Assembly: GCA_023512835.1 (NCBI GenBank)
Contig: CM042091.1
Span: 49,057,284 to 49,121,283, forward strand
Direction: 5' to 3'
Origin: Taxillus chinensis
Taxonomy: Eukaryota > Streptophyta > Magnoliopsida > Santalales > Loranthaceae
Length of the DNA stretch: 64,000 nucleotides
The translations under genes and the position numbers were made by a program. The notes below the pieces were generated by a model. It made no database searches. It had not been told where the DNA came from and saw only the letters and a list, made by a program, of their open reading frames with translations. Positions 23,843 to 35,668 of the stretch are shown here, in pieces; position 1 is the stretch's first letter; each line of letters starts with the position of its first letter.

Positions 23843-25372
23843 CTACCGTTTTGATGTCATACGTACATTTGAGTGATTTTTGAAAGATGCACTAGCAGAA
23901 AGCTTCCTGAGAGCAACCTTAGCAACATTTCGCTTTGCAATCTTCCATTCCTTTGAAGAGGACGAGGCCACGACCTTTCCTTCTACAAACACAGAAGCAG
24001 CAATGTCGTTGTCCCCATTCTTCGTGAATTTAATGCTGACTTGCTTGCCCTGCTTTTGGCACAGCTGGAACAACTCTGTCACAGGTTGGGGATGCCTCAA
24101 CAAGACATTGAAGGTCACAAGCGGCTCCAGCAGAGCCCTAAACACCTAAAACATTTTTATAAAAATAAATAAGCAAACATCCCATCAATTTTGGAACCCT
24201 GATCATACCGTGAAACCCCAAGACATTACAAGCCTATTCCCGTAACATTAGAACACTAATCACAGGGCCAAAAAGCATTTTAAATCACGTTCAGGAATAA
24301 TAATAAATTAAATTAAATCGAACCCAAAAATCCAGAACACTGGTAACTCAATACAATCCAAAACATTGGAGATTTGTTTCCATAAACTTAAAAACACTAA
24401 TCATATATGCCACACAAAAGAGTTTCAAATCAACTTCAAGGCCCAGATCGATGGAAGAACTTTTCCCAACCCCTTGAATTTCCAAGCCTTAATGATGCGA
24501 CCCAGAAACAGTAAAAATGAAGGCGGTGTTTCATAAATTTCGAAAACACTAATCAAATCATACATTACTGCCCAAATATGTTTCAAATCAAATTCATAGC
24601 CCAAATGAATGGAAATAAATAAATAAATAAGCCCCAATAAATTGCAAACTCTAATCATACACCCGAAAAGCAGTAGAAATCAAATTGGCTGTTTCATAAG
24701 ATATTAAAACACTAATCATATAATACCGTCCAAGTACGTTTCAAATCAAATCCACAATCCACATAAACGGCACCCGCTACGGACTCGACTATGTCGGCCA
24801 AAACCTTTGGGGGTTTCACCGCACCACCGTAGATCGCAAGGCCATCCTCCTTCTCAACCGCCTTCACGAACTCCGCGATCTTAAGCCAAACATTAAAAAA
24901 AAAACATGAGAAAGTAATAAAAACAACACAGTAGAAATTGAAAAAAAGAAGACAGACACCAGGTACGATATAATACCTTAATGCCAAGGGATATCGCATT
25001 GTGGCGGACATGAGAGTAGAGGCGGTGGCGGACGGCGACGCGCGCGAGCCTCTCGGTGCTGACGTTAGCGGATCGGAGCAGGGAGAGGCGTCCCACGTCG
25101 AGGCTAGGGTTTTCGGAGTACACGTAGTTGGACACTGCAGTGTTGAGGGCAGTGTCGCCGAGGAATTCGAGGCGGTCGTAGGACGGCGACGCGTTGTACG
25201 AGGAATGAGTGAGGGCCTCTTCGACAAGGTTCTGGTCTCGGAACTTGTAGCCGAGAAGGGCCTCCACGGAGGCCGCGGCGGCGTTCATGTTGGTGTCGGT
25301 TTCGTAGAGGAATTCGACATCGTCATCGTCCTCGTACTCGTTCTGGTGGTCGCGTTTAGGTTGGTCGTCCAT
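23843..25372 (-). CDS. Ribonuclease III-like protein (RTL family), three exons, 283 aa
   Basis: Exons on the minus strand: 25372-24977, 24879-24727 and 24145-23843 (396, 153 and 303 nt), all in phase 0 with GT-AG introns. Residues 1-30 are acidic. An RNase III domain covers about 34-183, with the signature DRLEFLGD (E69, D73) and the second site KVLADIVES (D161, E164), so all four catalytic carboxylates are present. One dsRNA-binding domain follows at about 198-262, ending KRNVAKVALRKLS. Proteins of this family cleave double-stranded RNA as dimers; plant RTL proteins act on rRNA precursors or small-RNA precursors. Arabidopsis RTL2 has two dsRBDs, so this short one-dsRBD form is either an RTL3-like paralogue or is shortened. 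I chose MDDQ as start because the frame upstream (to 25543) looks unlike the family. The 3' end of exon 2 lies in a tandem array that fills intron 2. Confidence 0.9.
24146..24790 (-). repeat. Degenerate tandem repeat filling intron 2 and the end of exon 2
   Basis: An anchor AACACTAATCATA followed by GTTTCAAATCAAATTC recurs on the plus strand near 24711, 24545, 24395 and 24250, with weaker half-units between them (24650, 24330, 24200), giving a 75-80-base period. The first unit includes the last codons of exon 2 and its splice donor. A copy in the intron still translates as FDLKHIWAVMYD, similar to FDLKRTWT plus the donor region. Confidence 0.7.
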
Positions 25373-25559
25373 CGAGAGGGTTAGGGTTTTGCGACTTGGG
25401 AGACGAAAACGGTGTGGATGATGGTTCGTCGTTGCTACGGTTAAGACGGAGCATGGAGATTGCGGGCACTGACGGCGCGTGAGAGTCCCGGCCCAATCCA
25501 CCACGGTTAAGTCATTACGGTTCGTTGCTGTTGCTTTCAGCAAAGGTCAGGCAATTCTC

Positions 25560-26060
25560 AATGTGAGGTAACATGAGAGAATCAATTTGTCATTCCAAAC
25601 ATCATCGGTAGCTTTAATTATTTTGTTTAGTTCATCAATCATCCTGGATGCATACGTAACGGTAGCGACACTCTACTATTCATATGTTTAGGTTGGATTA
25701 TTGAATAGAGTTAGTTAACATTTAATTGTAAAAATGGATTTAAACTTTTTTTTTTTGTCTGGTTAGAATATAAACATGAATAATTTCTTAAATATGACTT
25801 TTTATCCAACAATCAAATATCAGGATTTATAAAATATTGAAATCCTATTTTTTGATTACCGGATTAAATTGTTTACAACTGGATTTTTCATAAATTCTAA
25901 GCATATTGATACTATAATATTACTTACATTATCTCAAGCATTAAACAATTACTTTGCCCTTTCTCTCTTATTCTTTACAAATTATAAATTTCTTTACTGA
26001 ATCCCATATTATTTTCTGTTTTCATTTGATACTTGACAAACTTTTGCTTGGAACTACCGT
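25560..26060. other. Upstream region of the RNase III gene, no further feature seen
   Basis: AT-rich DNA 5' of the gene. I see no clear TATA box at a convincing distance and no open frame of note. Confidence 0.5.
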
Positions 26061-26068
26061 ATCATGAG

Positions 26069-26900
26069 CAGGGCTGGCCCCAAGACCACGCAAGTGAGGC
26101 CTGTGCCTTGGCCCCCAAAAAATATGTCCCAAAATTGGGGCTCCAACCTTCCCGTTTGACCGCCGGTGATGGTTTAATCTTGCTAGTCGAGAAGTATGTA
26201 ATAGATGACCTTGGTGTAGCGTGCATGAGAATCTCAGGAATGGGGATGGGTTTGATGAAGGAGGGGCAAGATCGGCATTTGGAATAATAGGGGGTTTTGG
26301 TTAATAATAGGTGGTTTTGGTTTCCGGTGGGTCAATCAATAGATCCATACGCAGATGTGGTGGGTATGTTTTCCATGGCAATGATAGCTGCCGCATGTAG
26401 AAATGAAAAATAAAGAGGGGAGGCATCTTTAACTCATCTTTGTAATTTATTTTTAGTTTTTCATTGTTAGTCTAGCTGAGGGATTCCATATTCAGGTAAA
26501 ATATTGCTAGTTTATTTACTAGGTCTGGTATATCTAGGTTTGTCCTGTGAGTGACTGTGTCTGCCTAACCAGTTTGAATTGACTGTTGGCATTTTATAAT
26601 TTTTAGTTTTACTAAAATTAAAATGTGATTCTACAAATAGTTATGGTTGATTAATAATAATTTAAAATTTTTAATTTTTATTTAGAAGTTATGAATTTAT
26701 GAATGATTGTTTGTTTAAATCACATTAACTGTAAATTATGTTTGTTTTCTAATTTTATGTTGTTATTAAAATTATAGTAAAATAATAATAATAAATTAAT
26801 ATGTAATTATAAATATTATTATTATTTTAAGATATATTATAAATAAGGGCCTCGCCTTAAACTCCCGCCATGGGCTCCCAAAATCTTGGAGCCGGCCCTG
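26069..26900. mobile_element. Non-autonomous hAT element, 832 bp, perfect 8-bp TSD
   Basis: Ends CAGGGCTGGCCCCAAGA and, as complement of the right end, CAGGGCCGGCTCCAAGA form terminal inverted repeats of about 17 bases. ATCATGAG stands directly outside both ends (26061-26068 and 26901-26908), the 8-bp duplication expected for hAT. No transposase; the frame at 26033-26287 runs through the left end and is not a gene. Confidence 0.9.
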
Positions 26901-26908
26901 ATCATGAG

Positions 26909-28165
26909 TTCGAAGGAAGATGTTAACAAAATATAGGGGATTATTGGGTGGAATTCAGTTTCCATGATTTATCCTATCTATTTGTTCCCTATAGACTCTT
27001 TGTAATTGAATCATGTAGCATGAATGAATCAATCAAAACTCAAAAGCCTAGTTGAATATCTCACGTTTACTATTATATATTATGTTAAATAGAATGGGGC
27101 AATAAGTGGTTCAGAACCAAATATAACATTTAAATAATAACTGAAAATAGCATTTTTGTACATGTACGTCAAATAAAATTTAAACTAAGTATAACATAAG
27201 GCTAACATAGGTCGTTCACTAACTTGAGGACTTATAAAATTTAATTTAACTTATTCTTCAAGAAAAAAAAGCTAAGTTAGAGAATTGGGGGGGTTTTGTG
27301 TGAAATTAAAATAAAACAAAATATGTAAAGAAAATTAATTAATTGACACAAATGATTTAACCTCTCACTTCAATTATTATTTATAATTATCTTCTAAAAA
27401 TATAATAACATATTTAAGATCTCATAATTCAATTAAACTAAGACTCTATGATTATAATTAAATTATGAATTCGCATTAGAATGTGACTGAACTCATAGCA
27501 ATCCTAGTAACGATTATGTTTTGCATTCGGAAGACCAAATCGTTTGAATAATAATTTTCAAATCTCAAAATTAATTAACCGCAATCGCGAATTAATCACA
27601 ATTAAAAATCATGCTTTAAACAATCTATAATTAACTACAATCTCAAATTAATTGTAAAGAATTTAAAACAAATAGATAAACGAATTGTAAACCATAACAC
27701 CCAAATAAATTATCAAATTGAAGAACCAAGATTCAAAATAATAATTAAAATTTAAAGTTAAATTAAATACAAATTAATTCATGAAATATAGGATCCATCC
27801 GCAGGTCAGAATACTGCTCCGTGAATACCAGGCGCGATGTAACCTGCGTTGGGTACAGCGTGATGGGGAATGAAGAGATGGGACGAGCGGCGCTGCCGCG
27901 CTGGGCTTGAAGAAGAGGTGAAACATCATTTAAATAGCCAAAACAATTGCTTCTTTCCTTCCTCCATACGAAATCCCAAAACAATGCATGTCCATATTCC
28001 AATACGTCACAAGACCAAAACAATTCCTTTTTCTTCTCTTCATTAAATTAATGTGGCCCCACACCCTTAATTCCTTCTATTCCTCTTCTTCCATTCCATT
28101 CCTGTACGTGTAATCCTTTCTTCCTAATTTCTCTTTCAATTTGCTCTTCTACGTAACATGCAAGA

Positions 28166-28203
<38 letters not shown>

Positions 28204-28711
28204 AACAAATATATATAGAAATAGATTTTAAGATTAAAATTAAAATAATTAATTAAGTCAAGAGAATTAATATTAAAATTAAATAATCAATTTAACATTA
28301 AAAATCATCAAAATTAACATTAAATCTATAAGAGTGAATAAAATAGTAAATAGTTAAAATTAAAAAAAATTATTAAAAAAAATTATTATAAAAATATATT
28401 AATTCAATAAAATATTCAATTAAAACCCATAAATTACATGTAAATTTAAAGATAAATTATACAGTTATCAATAATCAAATAATAACATAATAATATTTTA
28501 TGTTATTATTTTGTATTCCATCTTACATTATGAATTAAATAATTTATTATTTTTCTCACATTTAATATTTTTTAACTTGGATTAAAAAAAACCATATATA
28601 AGTTTCTTTTGCGCAAGACTCTATATACACCTTAGTTGGCTATATTTCATTGGTTCAATGGATTGGTTAGATCTTACTTGTGATTTGGTCGGAACCAATA
28701 GAATACTATCA
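26909..28711. other. AT-rich intergenic stretch
   Basis: No gene found. It holds an (AAT)n microsatellite at 28166-28200 and a less AT-rich patch at 27790-28100 that encodes nothing recognisable. Confidence 0.6.
28166..28200. repeat. (AAT)n microsatellite
   Basis: About 11 AAT units in AT-rich DNA. Confidence 0.95.
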
Positions 28712-28717
28712 TTTTAG

Positions 28718-28921
28718 AGTACTCACGATGGAATAATCAAATGTTTCAATAAATTTATCTATATAGAGTAATATTGGTCACAAAGATAAATTTAGCTAGT
28801 TTGTGCTTCAAAGTTTAAAATTTAATAAAATTTTTAGTTAATACATATATCTCGAGTTGAATTTGTGATCAATATTATTTATGTAGACAAATTTATTGAA
28901 ACATATGACTACCGTGAATGC
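28718..28921. mobile_element. Small MITE, 204 bp, with long terminal inverted repeats
   Basis: The left arm contains CTCACGATGG and ATGTTTCAATAAATTTATCT. The complement of the right arm contains TTCACGGTAG and ATGTTTCAATAAATTTGTCT, so about 65 bases pair. TTTTAG flanks both sides (28712-28717 and 28922-28927). Superfamily not determined. Confidence 0.7.
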
Positions 28922-29070
28922 TTTTAGGTGTATACAAAAGGCCCACACAAAAAAAACCTACTCAATATACTATCATTACTCTATATTAAAATGACATGAT
29001 AAATTTTATGTACCTACTAAATTTGATGATGTTTGAAAACCTATAAACGATATAAATGCAGCCATACTCT

Positions 29071-29782
29071 TAGGGGTGGCTCTAGAAATATTTTTTAGGG
29101 TGTTCGACTTTTATTATCAAATTATAAAAAATTTAAATTCTAAATATTCATGCATTTTAAAATTTCTTAAATTAAAACCCTAACAATTTAAATTTTAATT
29201 AAAATTATTGACTAATACAGTATCAAATTATCAAAAGTCCACAAAATCAATAACTAAAATTAGAAAAAAGAAAGGAAAAGTGCAGAGGCAGAGTGGCAGA
29301 TCTAACACCGTCGGAGGGAAGGCGGCGGGCGGGCAGGGAGCTCCCAGAGGCAGAGTGGCGAATCTAGCACCGGCCAAGGGCAATCCGTAGGTGGATGATA
29401 GGCAGGTGGCGAGTGCAAAGGCAGAGGTAGAGTGGTAGATATGGCACTAGCTAAGGACAAAGCTATAGGCGGGAGGCAATGGTTGGCATCTGGCCCTCTA
29501 AGTTTGGTGTCCGGATATAAGAGACATTGGCAGTTAAGTGGACGTCAAACTGGGATTAGGCAGATGTCGAATTGAGTGCACCTCAACGTGGCTACAAGTA
29601 ACGCACAAATTAGATTGTTAATTGATCGAATAGGCGAGAGGACAGATGAATCAGAGTGTGCAACAATGAATTCAAGGTAGACACATTTATTTTTTTCTAA
29701 TATTTAATTTATTTAAAACAAAAAACAGGGGCGCCCAGGATGTGCAGCTGCACACCCTCAACCAAACGTAGCGCCGCTCCTG
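29071..29782. mobile_element. Non-autonomous hAT-like element, 712 bp
   Basis: Left end TAGGGGTGGCTCTA and the complement of the right end CAGGAGCGGCGCTA are imperfect TIRs. Both are followed inward by GGGTGTTC/GGGTGTGC words. Flanks CATACTCT and TAGACTCT agree at six of eight positions, an aged 8-bp TSD. The GC-rich middle (29280-29440) has three degenerate units of GCAGAGTGGCAGATCTAGCACCG. No transposase. Confidence 0.65.
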
Positions 29783-29790
29783 TAGACTCT

Positions 29791-31258
29791 GGCAATATAA
29801 ATTAAATATTTTATAAATTCTCAAATGGATATCTATATAGATTTTATTATTCTCTTTTAATCTATATATTTAAAATTTTTAAATAAAAAATAAAAAATAA
29901 AATTTATAATTTCGTAAGAAAAATATAAAAAAAAAAAAAAAGGCTTGTTCATGTAGTCCTACGCAGAACGCATAACTTATCGAATTTGCGTTTTTAAAAA
30001 CTATTTGTAGAGTTTGGATTATTTGGTACGTGTTTATGTTATATATTTCCTGATGTATGAATATTATATATAAAACCTTCAATTTGGTCACAATTGTATG
30101 AATTCATGTGGCCATGCATTCATATAAAACTATATGTTAATTATATGTGTATATAATCTTTTAAAGAGAATAATAATAATCAATTAGGATTTTGATTATT
30201 AATCGATTTATTTATGTAAATTAACAAATGTTGCATATTAATCGATTTATTTACGTATACAATCTAAAGAAAACCCATTAGATTTATTAAAAACAGTATA
30301 AGTAAAAAAAATTTATAGAAAATAAAATTAGCAAAAAATTTAGCCACAAAATTGCTATATGAATAATTATTTAAGGAGTAAAATATCAATCAATTTATTA
30401 ATTAACAATAAAGTATTCTCCCACGATATCAGAAGAAGAAAATAAGAAGAGAAAAAGTTAATTTTAGCAAGCGGCCCAAACCTGAGGTTAATGCTTCAAG
30501 AGATAAAATTGTTATTATAAATAAATAATTAAAATGTAAATACTGTTCAAATAAGTGACATTACCATTGCTTTATTTAAATCAGAAAATGTTTTGGTAAT
30601 TAAAACATGGGGACAAAAGAAATTAAAGAATTCGGCCATATAGTTTAAAGTAGAATTATCAATCAACAGCCAACCTAAAATCTAGAAAAATGTTAGTGTT
30701 GGGAAAAACCCCAGATGGAAAAATTGACATTGAAAATATTGAGGGACAAAATAGATTTTCATCTTACAAATATAATATTAAAAATATAACACAAAATAAA
30801 AACAATACTGTCCGGTGTGTGAGTTTTTTTTTTTTTTTAAGAATAAACATATTCTAAAATTTAAGTTTATTGCACTAGACTTAAAAATGCAGGAGGGAAT
30901 CAATTAATAGAAGATATTAAAGGTAACAATATTAAAAACTCACCCAGATTAGAAACAACAAAGCACAAAATAAACTAAGATTATATCGTCTGACTGTTTG
31001 GATGGCCACAAAAGCTCTCCACAGTAGATACATTTTATTACAGAATACTGGAAACTTGCCTAATTATTGAATAGATTGGGCATTGGTTCTTTCCACCATG
31101 CATCACAGGACAAATGGAAAACTGACTACTGCAGTGACCAGTTCTGGTCAGCAAAGGCAAAAGATGCACCGCTTATTGTACAACAATAGATACAGTACTA
31201 ATGATGCATTTGAAAACTAAGCTTAACTTAGAAGAAAGCATAAGCTATGGATGAAGCC
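29791..31258. other. AT-rich region 3' of CNOT9
   Basis: Contains A- and T-runs, with no supported gene. The first few hundred bases below 31259 should hold the CNOT9 3' UTR; I could not place the polyadenylation site with certainty. Confidence 0.5.
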
Positions 31259-34200
31259 TTAGTTCATGAGCATATGATCGAAGCCTCCACCAGCCTGCAG
31301 TGCAGCTACTCGATTTCCTTGGATATTGAGAAGCAACTGCTGCAGCCACCTCCTTGTGGTTTGATCTTCCTGAATCACATATAGAGCCCACCATAAATGT
31401 ATTCGTCTAAACAACTCACAATTATATGCACACAGGAATATAGAAGGTTGACACTATGTTCAAGTTATTTATTCCACCAACTCAATTAAAAAGGCATCAA
31501 AAGTAAGAAAAACAGCACGAAAAATTACATCCAAGCCTGCCTTTTAATATAAGCCGAAAGCTTTAACATGACTTTGTACCAAAAGAGCACAATTCATAAG
31601 ACTAGCACCCCGACCTTTAAAGCAACGCAGATAAGCAACTCCTGGATGGAATGCCAAGGTTGTGAAACATTATTAACCATGCTGCGAAGCTAAAAAAGAT
31701 CTTTTTCAACCAGATTCCTAAAGACTTTTAATTAAGTAAATCACAAAGTACTTGCCATGAGACAGCTACTGAAGGTGGCATCTTTCAACATGTCTGGGAG
31801 GCAACTTCTCAGTGCATCACAAGCTCTGTAATATTCAAGAACAATTATTATAAATTAAAAATATTTACCTATGTTCATGTATATAAAACATACAGCATAA
31901 CCAAACACAATATAGATAGAGATGGCTGTAAGGTGGTAGGAAGTAGGAAGTAGGAAGTAGGAAGTAGGAAGTAGGAAGAGGATGCCTCTAGTACACCAGC
32001 ACTGAGCTTAAAAAAAATATTTCATTAACCAACCTCGGATTGTCAGATAGTCGAAGATAACAGCGAATGATATGTTTTAGTAGCCGTGGAGAGGGTTGTT
32101 CAGAAAGTGTGGCAATCATATTCCCCAAAACTCGGCCAACTGCAAAAAAACGCTCCGCTGTAGTACAAATGTAATCTAAGCCCACATCATCCAACAATAT
32201 CTTTTGAACTATAAAGGTTGCAACCTGCCAATGTAAAAAACACATAGGACAACTTACGGTTTAACAAATAGCCCACAGAACACATTCCAGACTGAAAATT
32301 TATAACGATTGCAAAAATACTAACAGTTTTCGACAATTCACTGCCCATTTCCATGGTACGAAGGCACAATGGAATAATCTCTGTTGAGAGGAGAAAGCTA
32401 ATAACTTCAGTATCATCAACCTGCCAACAACGACAAAAAGGAAAAGGGCAAATTCAGCATGTTCAAAATAACAGAAACTTTAAACTTCAAAGGACAAAAG
32501 TAGTATAATAAATAAATTAAGGTTAGAGATAGTATGTGAAATAAGACATCGCACAGCTTTCCATTACCATAAAGTTTACTGAACATAGTGTCATTTTTTT
32601 CACTCTCTGAGGTTAGTGTTGTTGTCTAAAGGCACAGTTAACATGTTCGAACAAATGTTGCAAATAATTGACTAAACAAAAATATTGGAATAACGAATAC
32701 AAGGGAAAAAATTAATCAGCCCAGTATTGTATTTCTTAACTACAGGAACTGAGTTGGAAAAAAGATAAAAGGCATGTATACAAACAGAAAATATATTTTC
32801 GTTTTTAATAGTCATAAGAGCATATTTTGAATTATAGCATCAACAAATTTCAATTACCTTCACAAGTGCACCGATGACACCCAAGCTAGTAAGCCTCAAA
32901 TACTCAAATGGCCTCGACTTGCTTGTGGTATTGAGGAAAGGATACAAATACAAAGGTATATGGGCTGTAAAAGAGGAAAGTACAGATATAATAAAGAACA
33001 CAACACCACCTACTAGTCATGGCAGTTTATCAACTATTTGAATGAGATTAATCAAATTACCATTGAGGAATAACATTCTAGTATCTGGGTGAGATGCCAC
33101 ACACTATTTAAATAGGAAAAAGAAAAGGAAAGAATAATAACATTAGTGACAGTTCAAGATGCATGCAGAAAGAAATAGCAACCTTAAAGATCTACATGAG
33201 TATAGTTTTAGCAAATCATTTCCCATGTAAGGATTCAAAAAGTCATAAAATAGTAGCCTAGACAGCAAAACAATAACGATATTTTGACCAACTAACTATA
33301 AGAATATTCAACTTCTAATGCTTTTTCAGAAAACATGCAATTAAGTTCAACTCCAAAACTTGTGGGATGGGAATATATTTTGGCTATAGGAATCGACTTT
33401 TGCAACAACTAAACACCAAAAGTCATATACTTACACACTGGAGTGATACAACCGAGATAACACTTGCAAGATGAATCGATAATGTTTCAAAAAGAGCATA
33501 CTTCAATGAAATCACAAAATCTATACCATTGAAACTATGTTAAATTCCTTCTAGACACTAGGACACCTAAAAAGGCAATATTTCATTCTTTAAGTACTAT
33601 GAAAAATATTTATTGCCTTAGTGTACAGCTGTAGTTTGCAAGTGAAGGAACAGTACTCTAGGGATTGCTTATCCTAAAAGTGACTTCTTACTTTGAACAC
33701 TACATAAATATTTAGTTGAACAAAAGAATGTGCCTTTTTCAACAACAGTTATTCTATTTTTGTAAGAAGCTCTAGTTTGAGGCTTCTTAAAATACACATA
33801 AAAGGAATGAGATTACAATATTCATATTAAGTCAAAGTTCTGCAAAATGCAACTTTATGGAGCAAATGATTTAACATAAAACTTCAAGAAGTATTCCACC
33901 TGGAGAAGGGCAAGAGCATTGCAAACACGGTTAGATTGGGCTGGAGTTAGGTTTGGCGGTGATAAAACAGGGTAAATTGACACAATCTCCTGCATGAAAT
34001 GAAGAAGCATAGCCAAAAATTTTATACTATAGGTAGAGTGAAAGTGATCAATAAAAGGAAGTTTCAAATTTGAAATTAAAAAAAAAAAAAAAAACACTAA
34101 CATCTTAAGGTCAGGCACCCTAACATGTGCATTTAAAATCAATGGTAAGCAGTTGAATTAAACTAAACCAAGTGCATGCAAATTAACTCATATCTCGCCA

Positions 34201-35148
34201 AAATTGAAATTCTCACTACTTCCTGTTTTGGTGCACAAAAATCTGATCATTGGATCTCAATCTAGTGCCCACTCAACACTTTTTTAAAAAATAAAATCTA
34301 AATGATACTTTATGCCCTACAATAAGCTAATAATATCAAAATGACAAATTCTATCAAACTCATGCCTCTAGTGAGATCGCAATTAAGAATAAGTAGATAA
34401 TCTTTAACATAAAATGGAAAATAAATAAATAAACTGAAAGTCTCAAATTGAAATTTTAACATACCTGCAAGAGAGCAGCAATGGTACCAAAAGAATTCCA
34501 CAACAGCGGAGCCAAATCTTGAAATAGTTCTCTCTTCTAAAGATAGCAACAAAGAAGTTTATTTGGCATGCCATCATATGCACTGAGAATTCTACACGAT
34601 AGGGTCCAGGCCCAGGACATGAAACTAATAATTGACTGATACGCTGAAAGGGGCACTCCATAAGCCCCACAGGATGGCCTAAGTTTTAGTTGCACATTTA
34701 TCCAATGACTACTAAAAAAAGCATGCCAAGTTGAGAATTGACATCATTCATCCAAATTTAAGAACAGAAAACTCCAACACACAATGTCTAAATCCAAAAG
34801 CAAGCAAGCAAGCTTTAGTAAGAAAAACAACAACAACAAAAGTTTATAAGCACCCACTTCAAATGACGACCTTGTTATACCAATATTTACTTTTTTTTTA
34901 TATATATATATATATAAGGTACCAAGTTACTCAAGACACATACATATATAACCCACAACCTCAGAATACGAGAATCTGATTAAAAAATAAATAAATTGAA
35001 CCCCCGAATCATCATGAATTAAAACAGAAGCAATAGACAGAAGAGAAAAAGACACGGAAGGGGCAAAAACCTTGGACAGTTCGAGGAGAGCAGCCTCTCT
35101 GAGATCGGAGTTGCTAAGGTCGTACACCAGGTGCTCCGCGGACGACAT
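31259..35148 (-). CDS. CNOT9: CCR4-NOT complex subunit 9 (CNOT9/Rcd1/CAF40), nine coding exons
   Basis: Exons on the minus strand: 35148-35071, 34536-34465, 33989-33900, 33103-33061, 32964-32858, 32420-32325, 32224-32034, 31825-31756 and 31369-31259. They join without frame breaks into 285 aa. The protein is nearly all Rcd1 domain (armadillo-like helices), with hallmark stretches [96 protein letters not shown] and [24 protein letters not shown]9 binds the CNOT1 scaffold and recruits regulators of mRNA deadenylation and translation. Plant homologues usually start about 30 residues earlier; that part is present here but shifted by one base. Introns 1-7 are GT-AG; intron 8 has a GC donor. The ending [10 protein letters not shown] resembles plant homologues. 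Family assignment is very firm; the true start is not. Confidence 0.95.
31370..31755 (-). other. GC-AG intron (last intron of CNOT9)
   Basis: Exon 8 ends CTCATG and is followed by GCAAGTACT; the acceptor is TGATTCAG. The GC donor gives [15 protein letters not shown], in line with the family. The nearest GT, four bases downstream, would shift the frame. Confidence 0.85.
31935..31978. repeat. (GTAGGAA)n microsatellite in CNOT9 intron 7
   Basis: Six 7-base units, pyrimidine-rich on the transcribed strand. Confidence 0.95.
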
Positions 35149-35251
35149 TTTCCGGTCCTGGTTGGCCGTCTCCGCCGACGCCGCCGCAGGAACGACACCT
35201 GGACCGCCAAAAAGGGGCGTTAATTGGATGTGATTTCCGCAAATTCGACAT
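35149..35251 (-). other. Frame-shifted N-terminal extension of CNOT9
   Basis: An ATG at 35251-35249 opens a frame reading MSNLRKSHPINAPF, the usual plant CNOT9 N-terminal pattern. In the next frame the sequence continues GGPGVVPAAASAETANQDRK directly into MSSAEHL. The distance from this ATG to the MSSAEHL codon is 103 nt, one more than a multiple of three. The switch falls in the T5 run complementary to 35209-35213. Either a one-base error or a real frameshift forces use of the downstream ATG. Confidence 0.75.
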
Positions 35252-35278
35252 TTATGGGAAGAATTAAATCCAATTTTA

Positions 35279-35304
35279 TAACACACACACACACACACAC
35301 ACAC
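35279..35304. repeat. (AC)n microsatellite upstream of CNOT9
   Basis: Twelve or so AC units just upstream of the putative first ATG, probably in the 5' UTR. Confidence 0.9.
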
Positions 35305-35599
35305 CTTCAGACTTTCCTTCACTTCCGTTGCCGTCACTTTCCTTCTCCCGTTCGCTCCTTTCTTCTCTTCCTGTTTGTTCTCCTTCACCGATCGCTTCAC
35401 AAAGCGGAAGAGAGACGTAAAAGTGGTGTTAGTGCCCACGCCTTTTATATGTCCATTGCCGCCACGAGTCACCCCCTGCGCTGCGCGTGTTAATATTAGG
35501 GTGATTACTCTATCACACTCACCAGTTCGGTCCGAACCAAATCCGATAAAATATACTTATAATTCAATTGCTTTTTTTTAAAAAAACATTATAAATTTG

Positions 35600-35637
35600 A
35601 AATATTATTAATAAGAGTACTTGTGACTTGGAATATT

Positions 35638-35668
<31 letters not shown>

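Noticed and set aside
25373..25543. Upstream in-frame Met of the RNase III gene
   Set aside because: It would add 57 residues unlike the family; the acidic start MDDQ fits better, though a transit-like extension cannot be fully excluded.
28169..28201. CRISPR-like or regulatory repeat
   Set aside because: Simple AAT microsatellite; the window is plant nuclear DNA and no direct repeats with unique spacers were seen.
31748..31752. GT donor four bases after the GC donor in CNOT9
   Set aside because: It would shift the frame and destroy the conserved WLQQ C-terminus.
34310..34670. Two long minus frames over CNOT9 exon 2
   Set aside because: They are out of frame with the conserved [13 protein letters not shown] reading and only shadow the exon.
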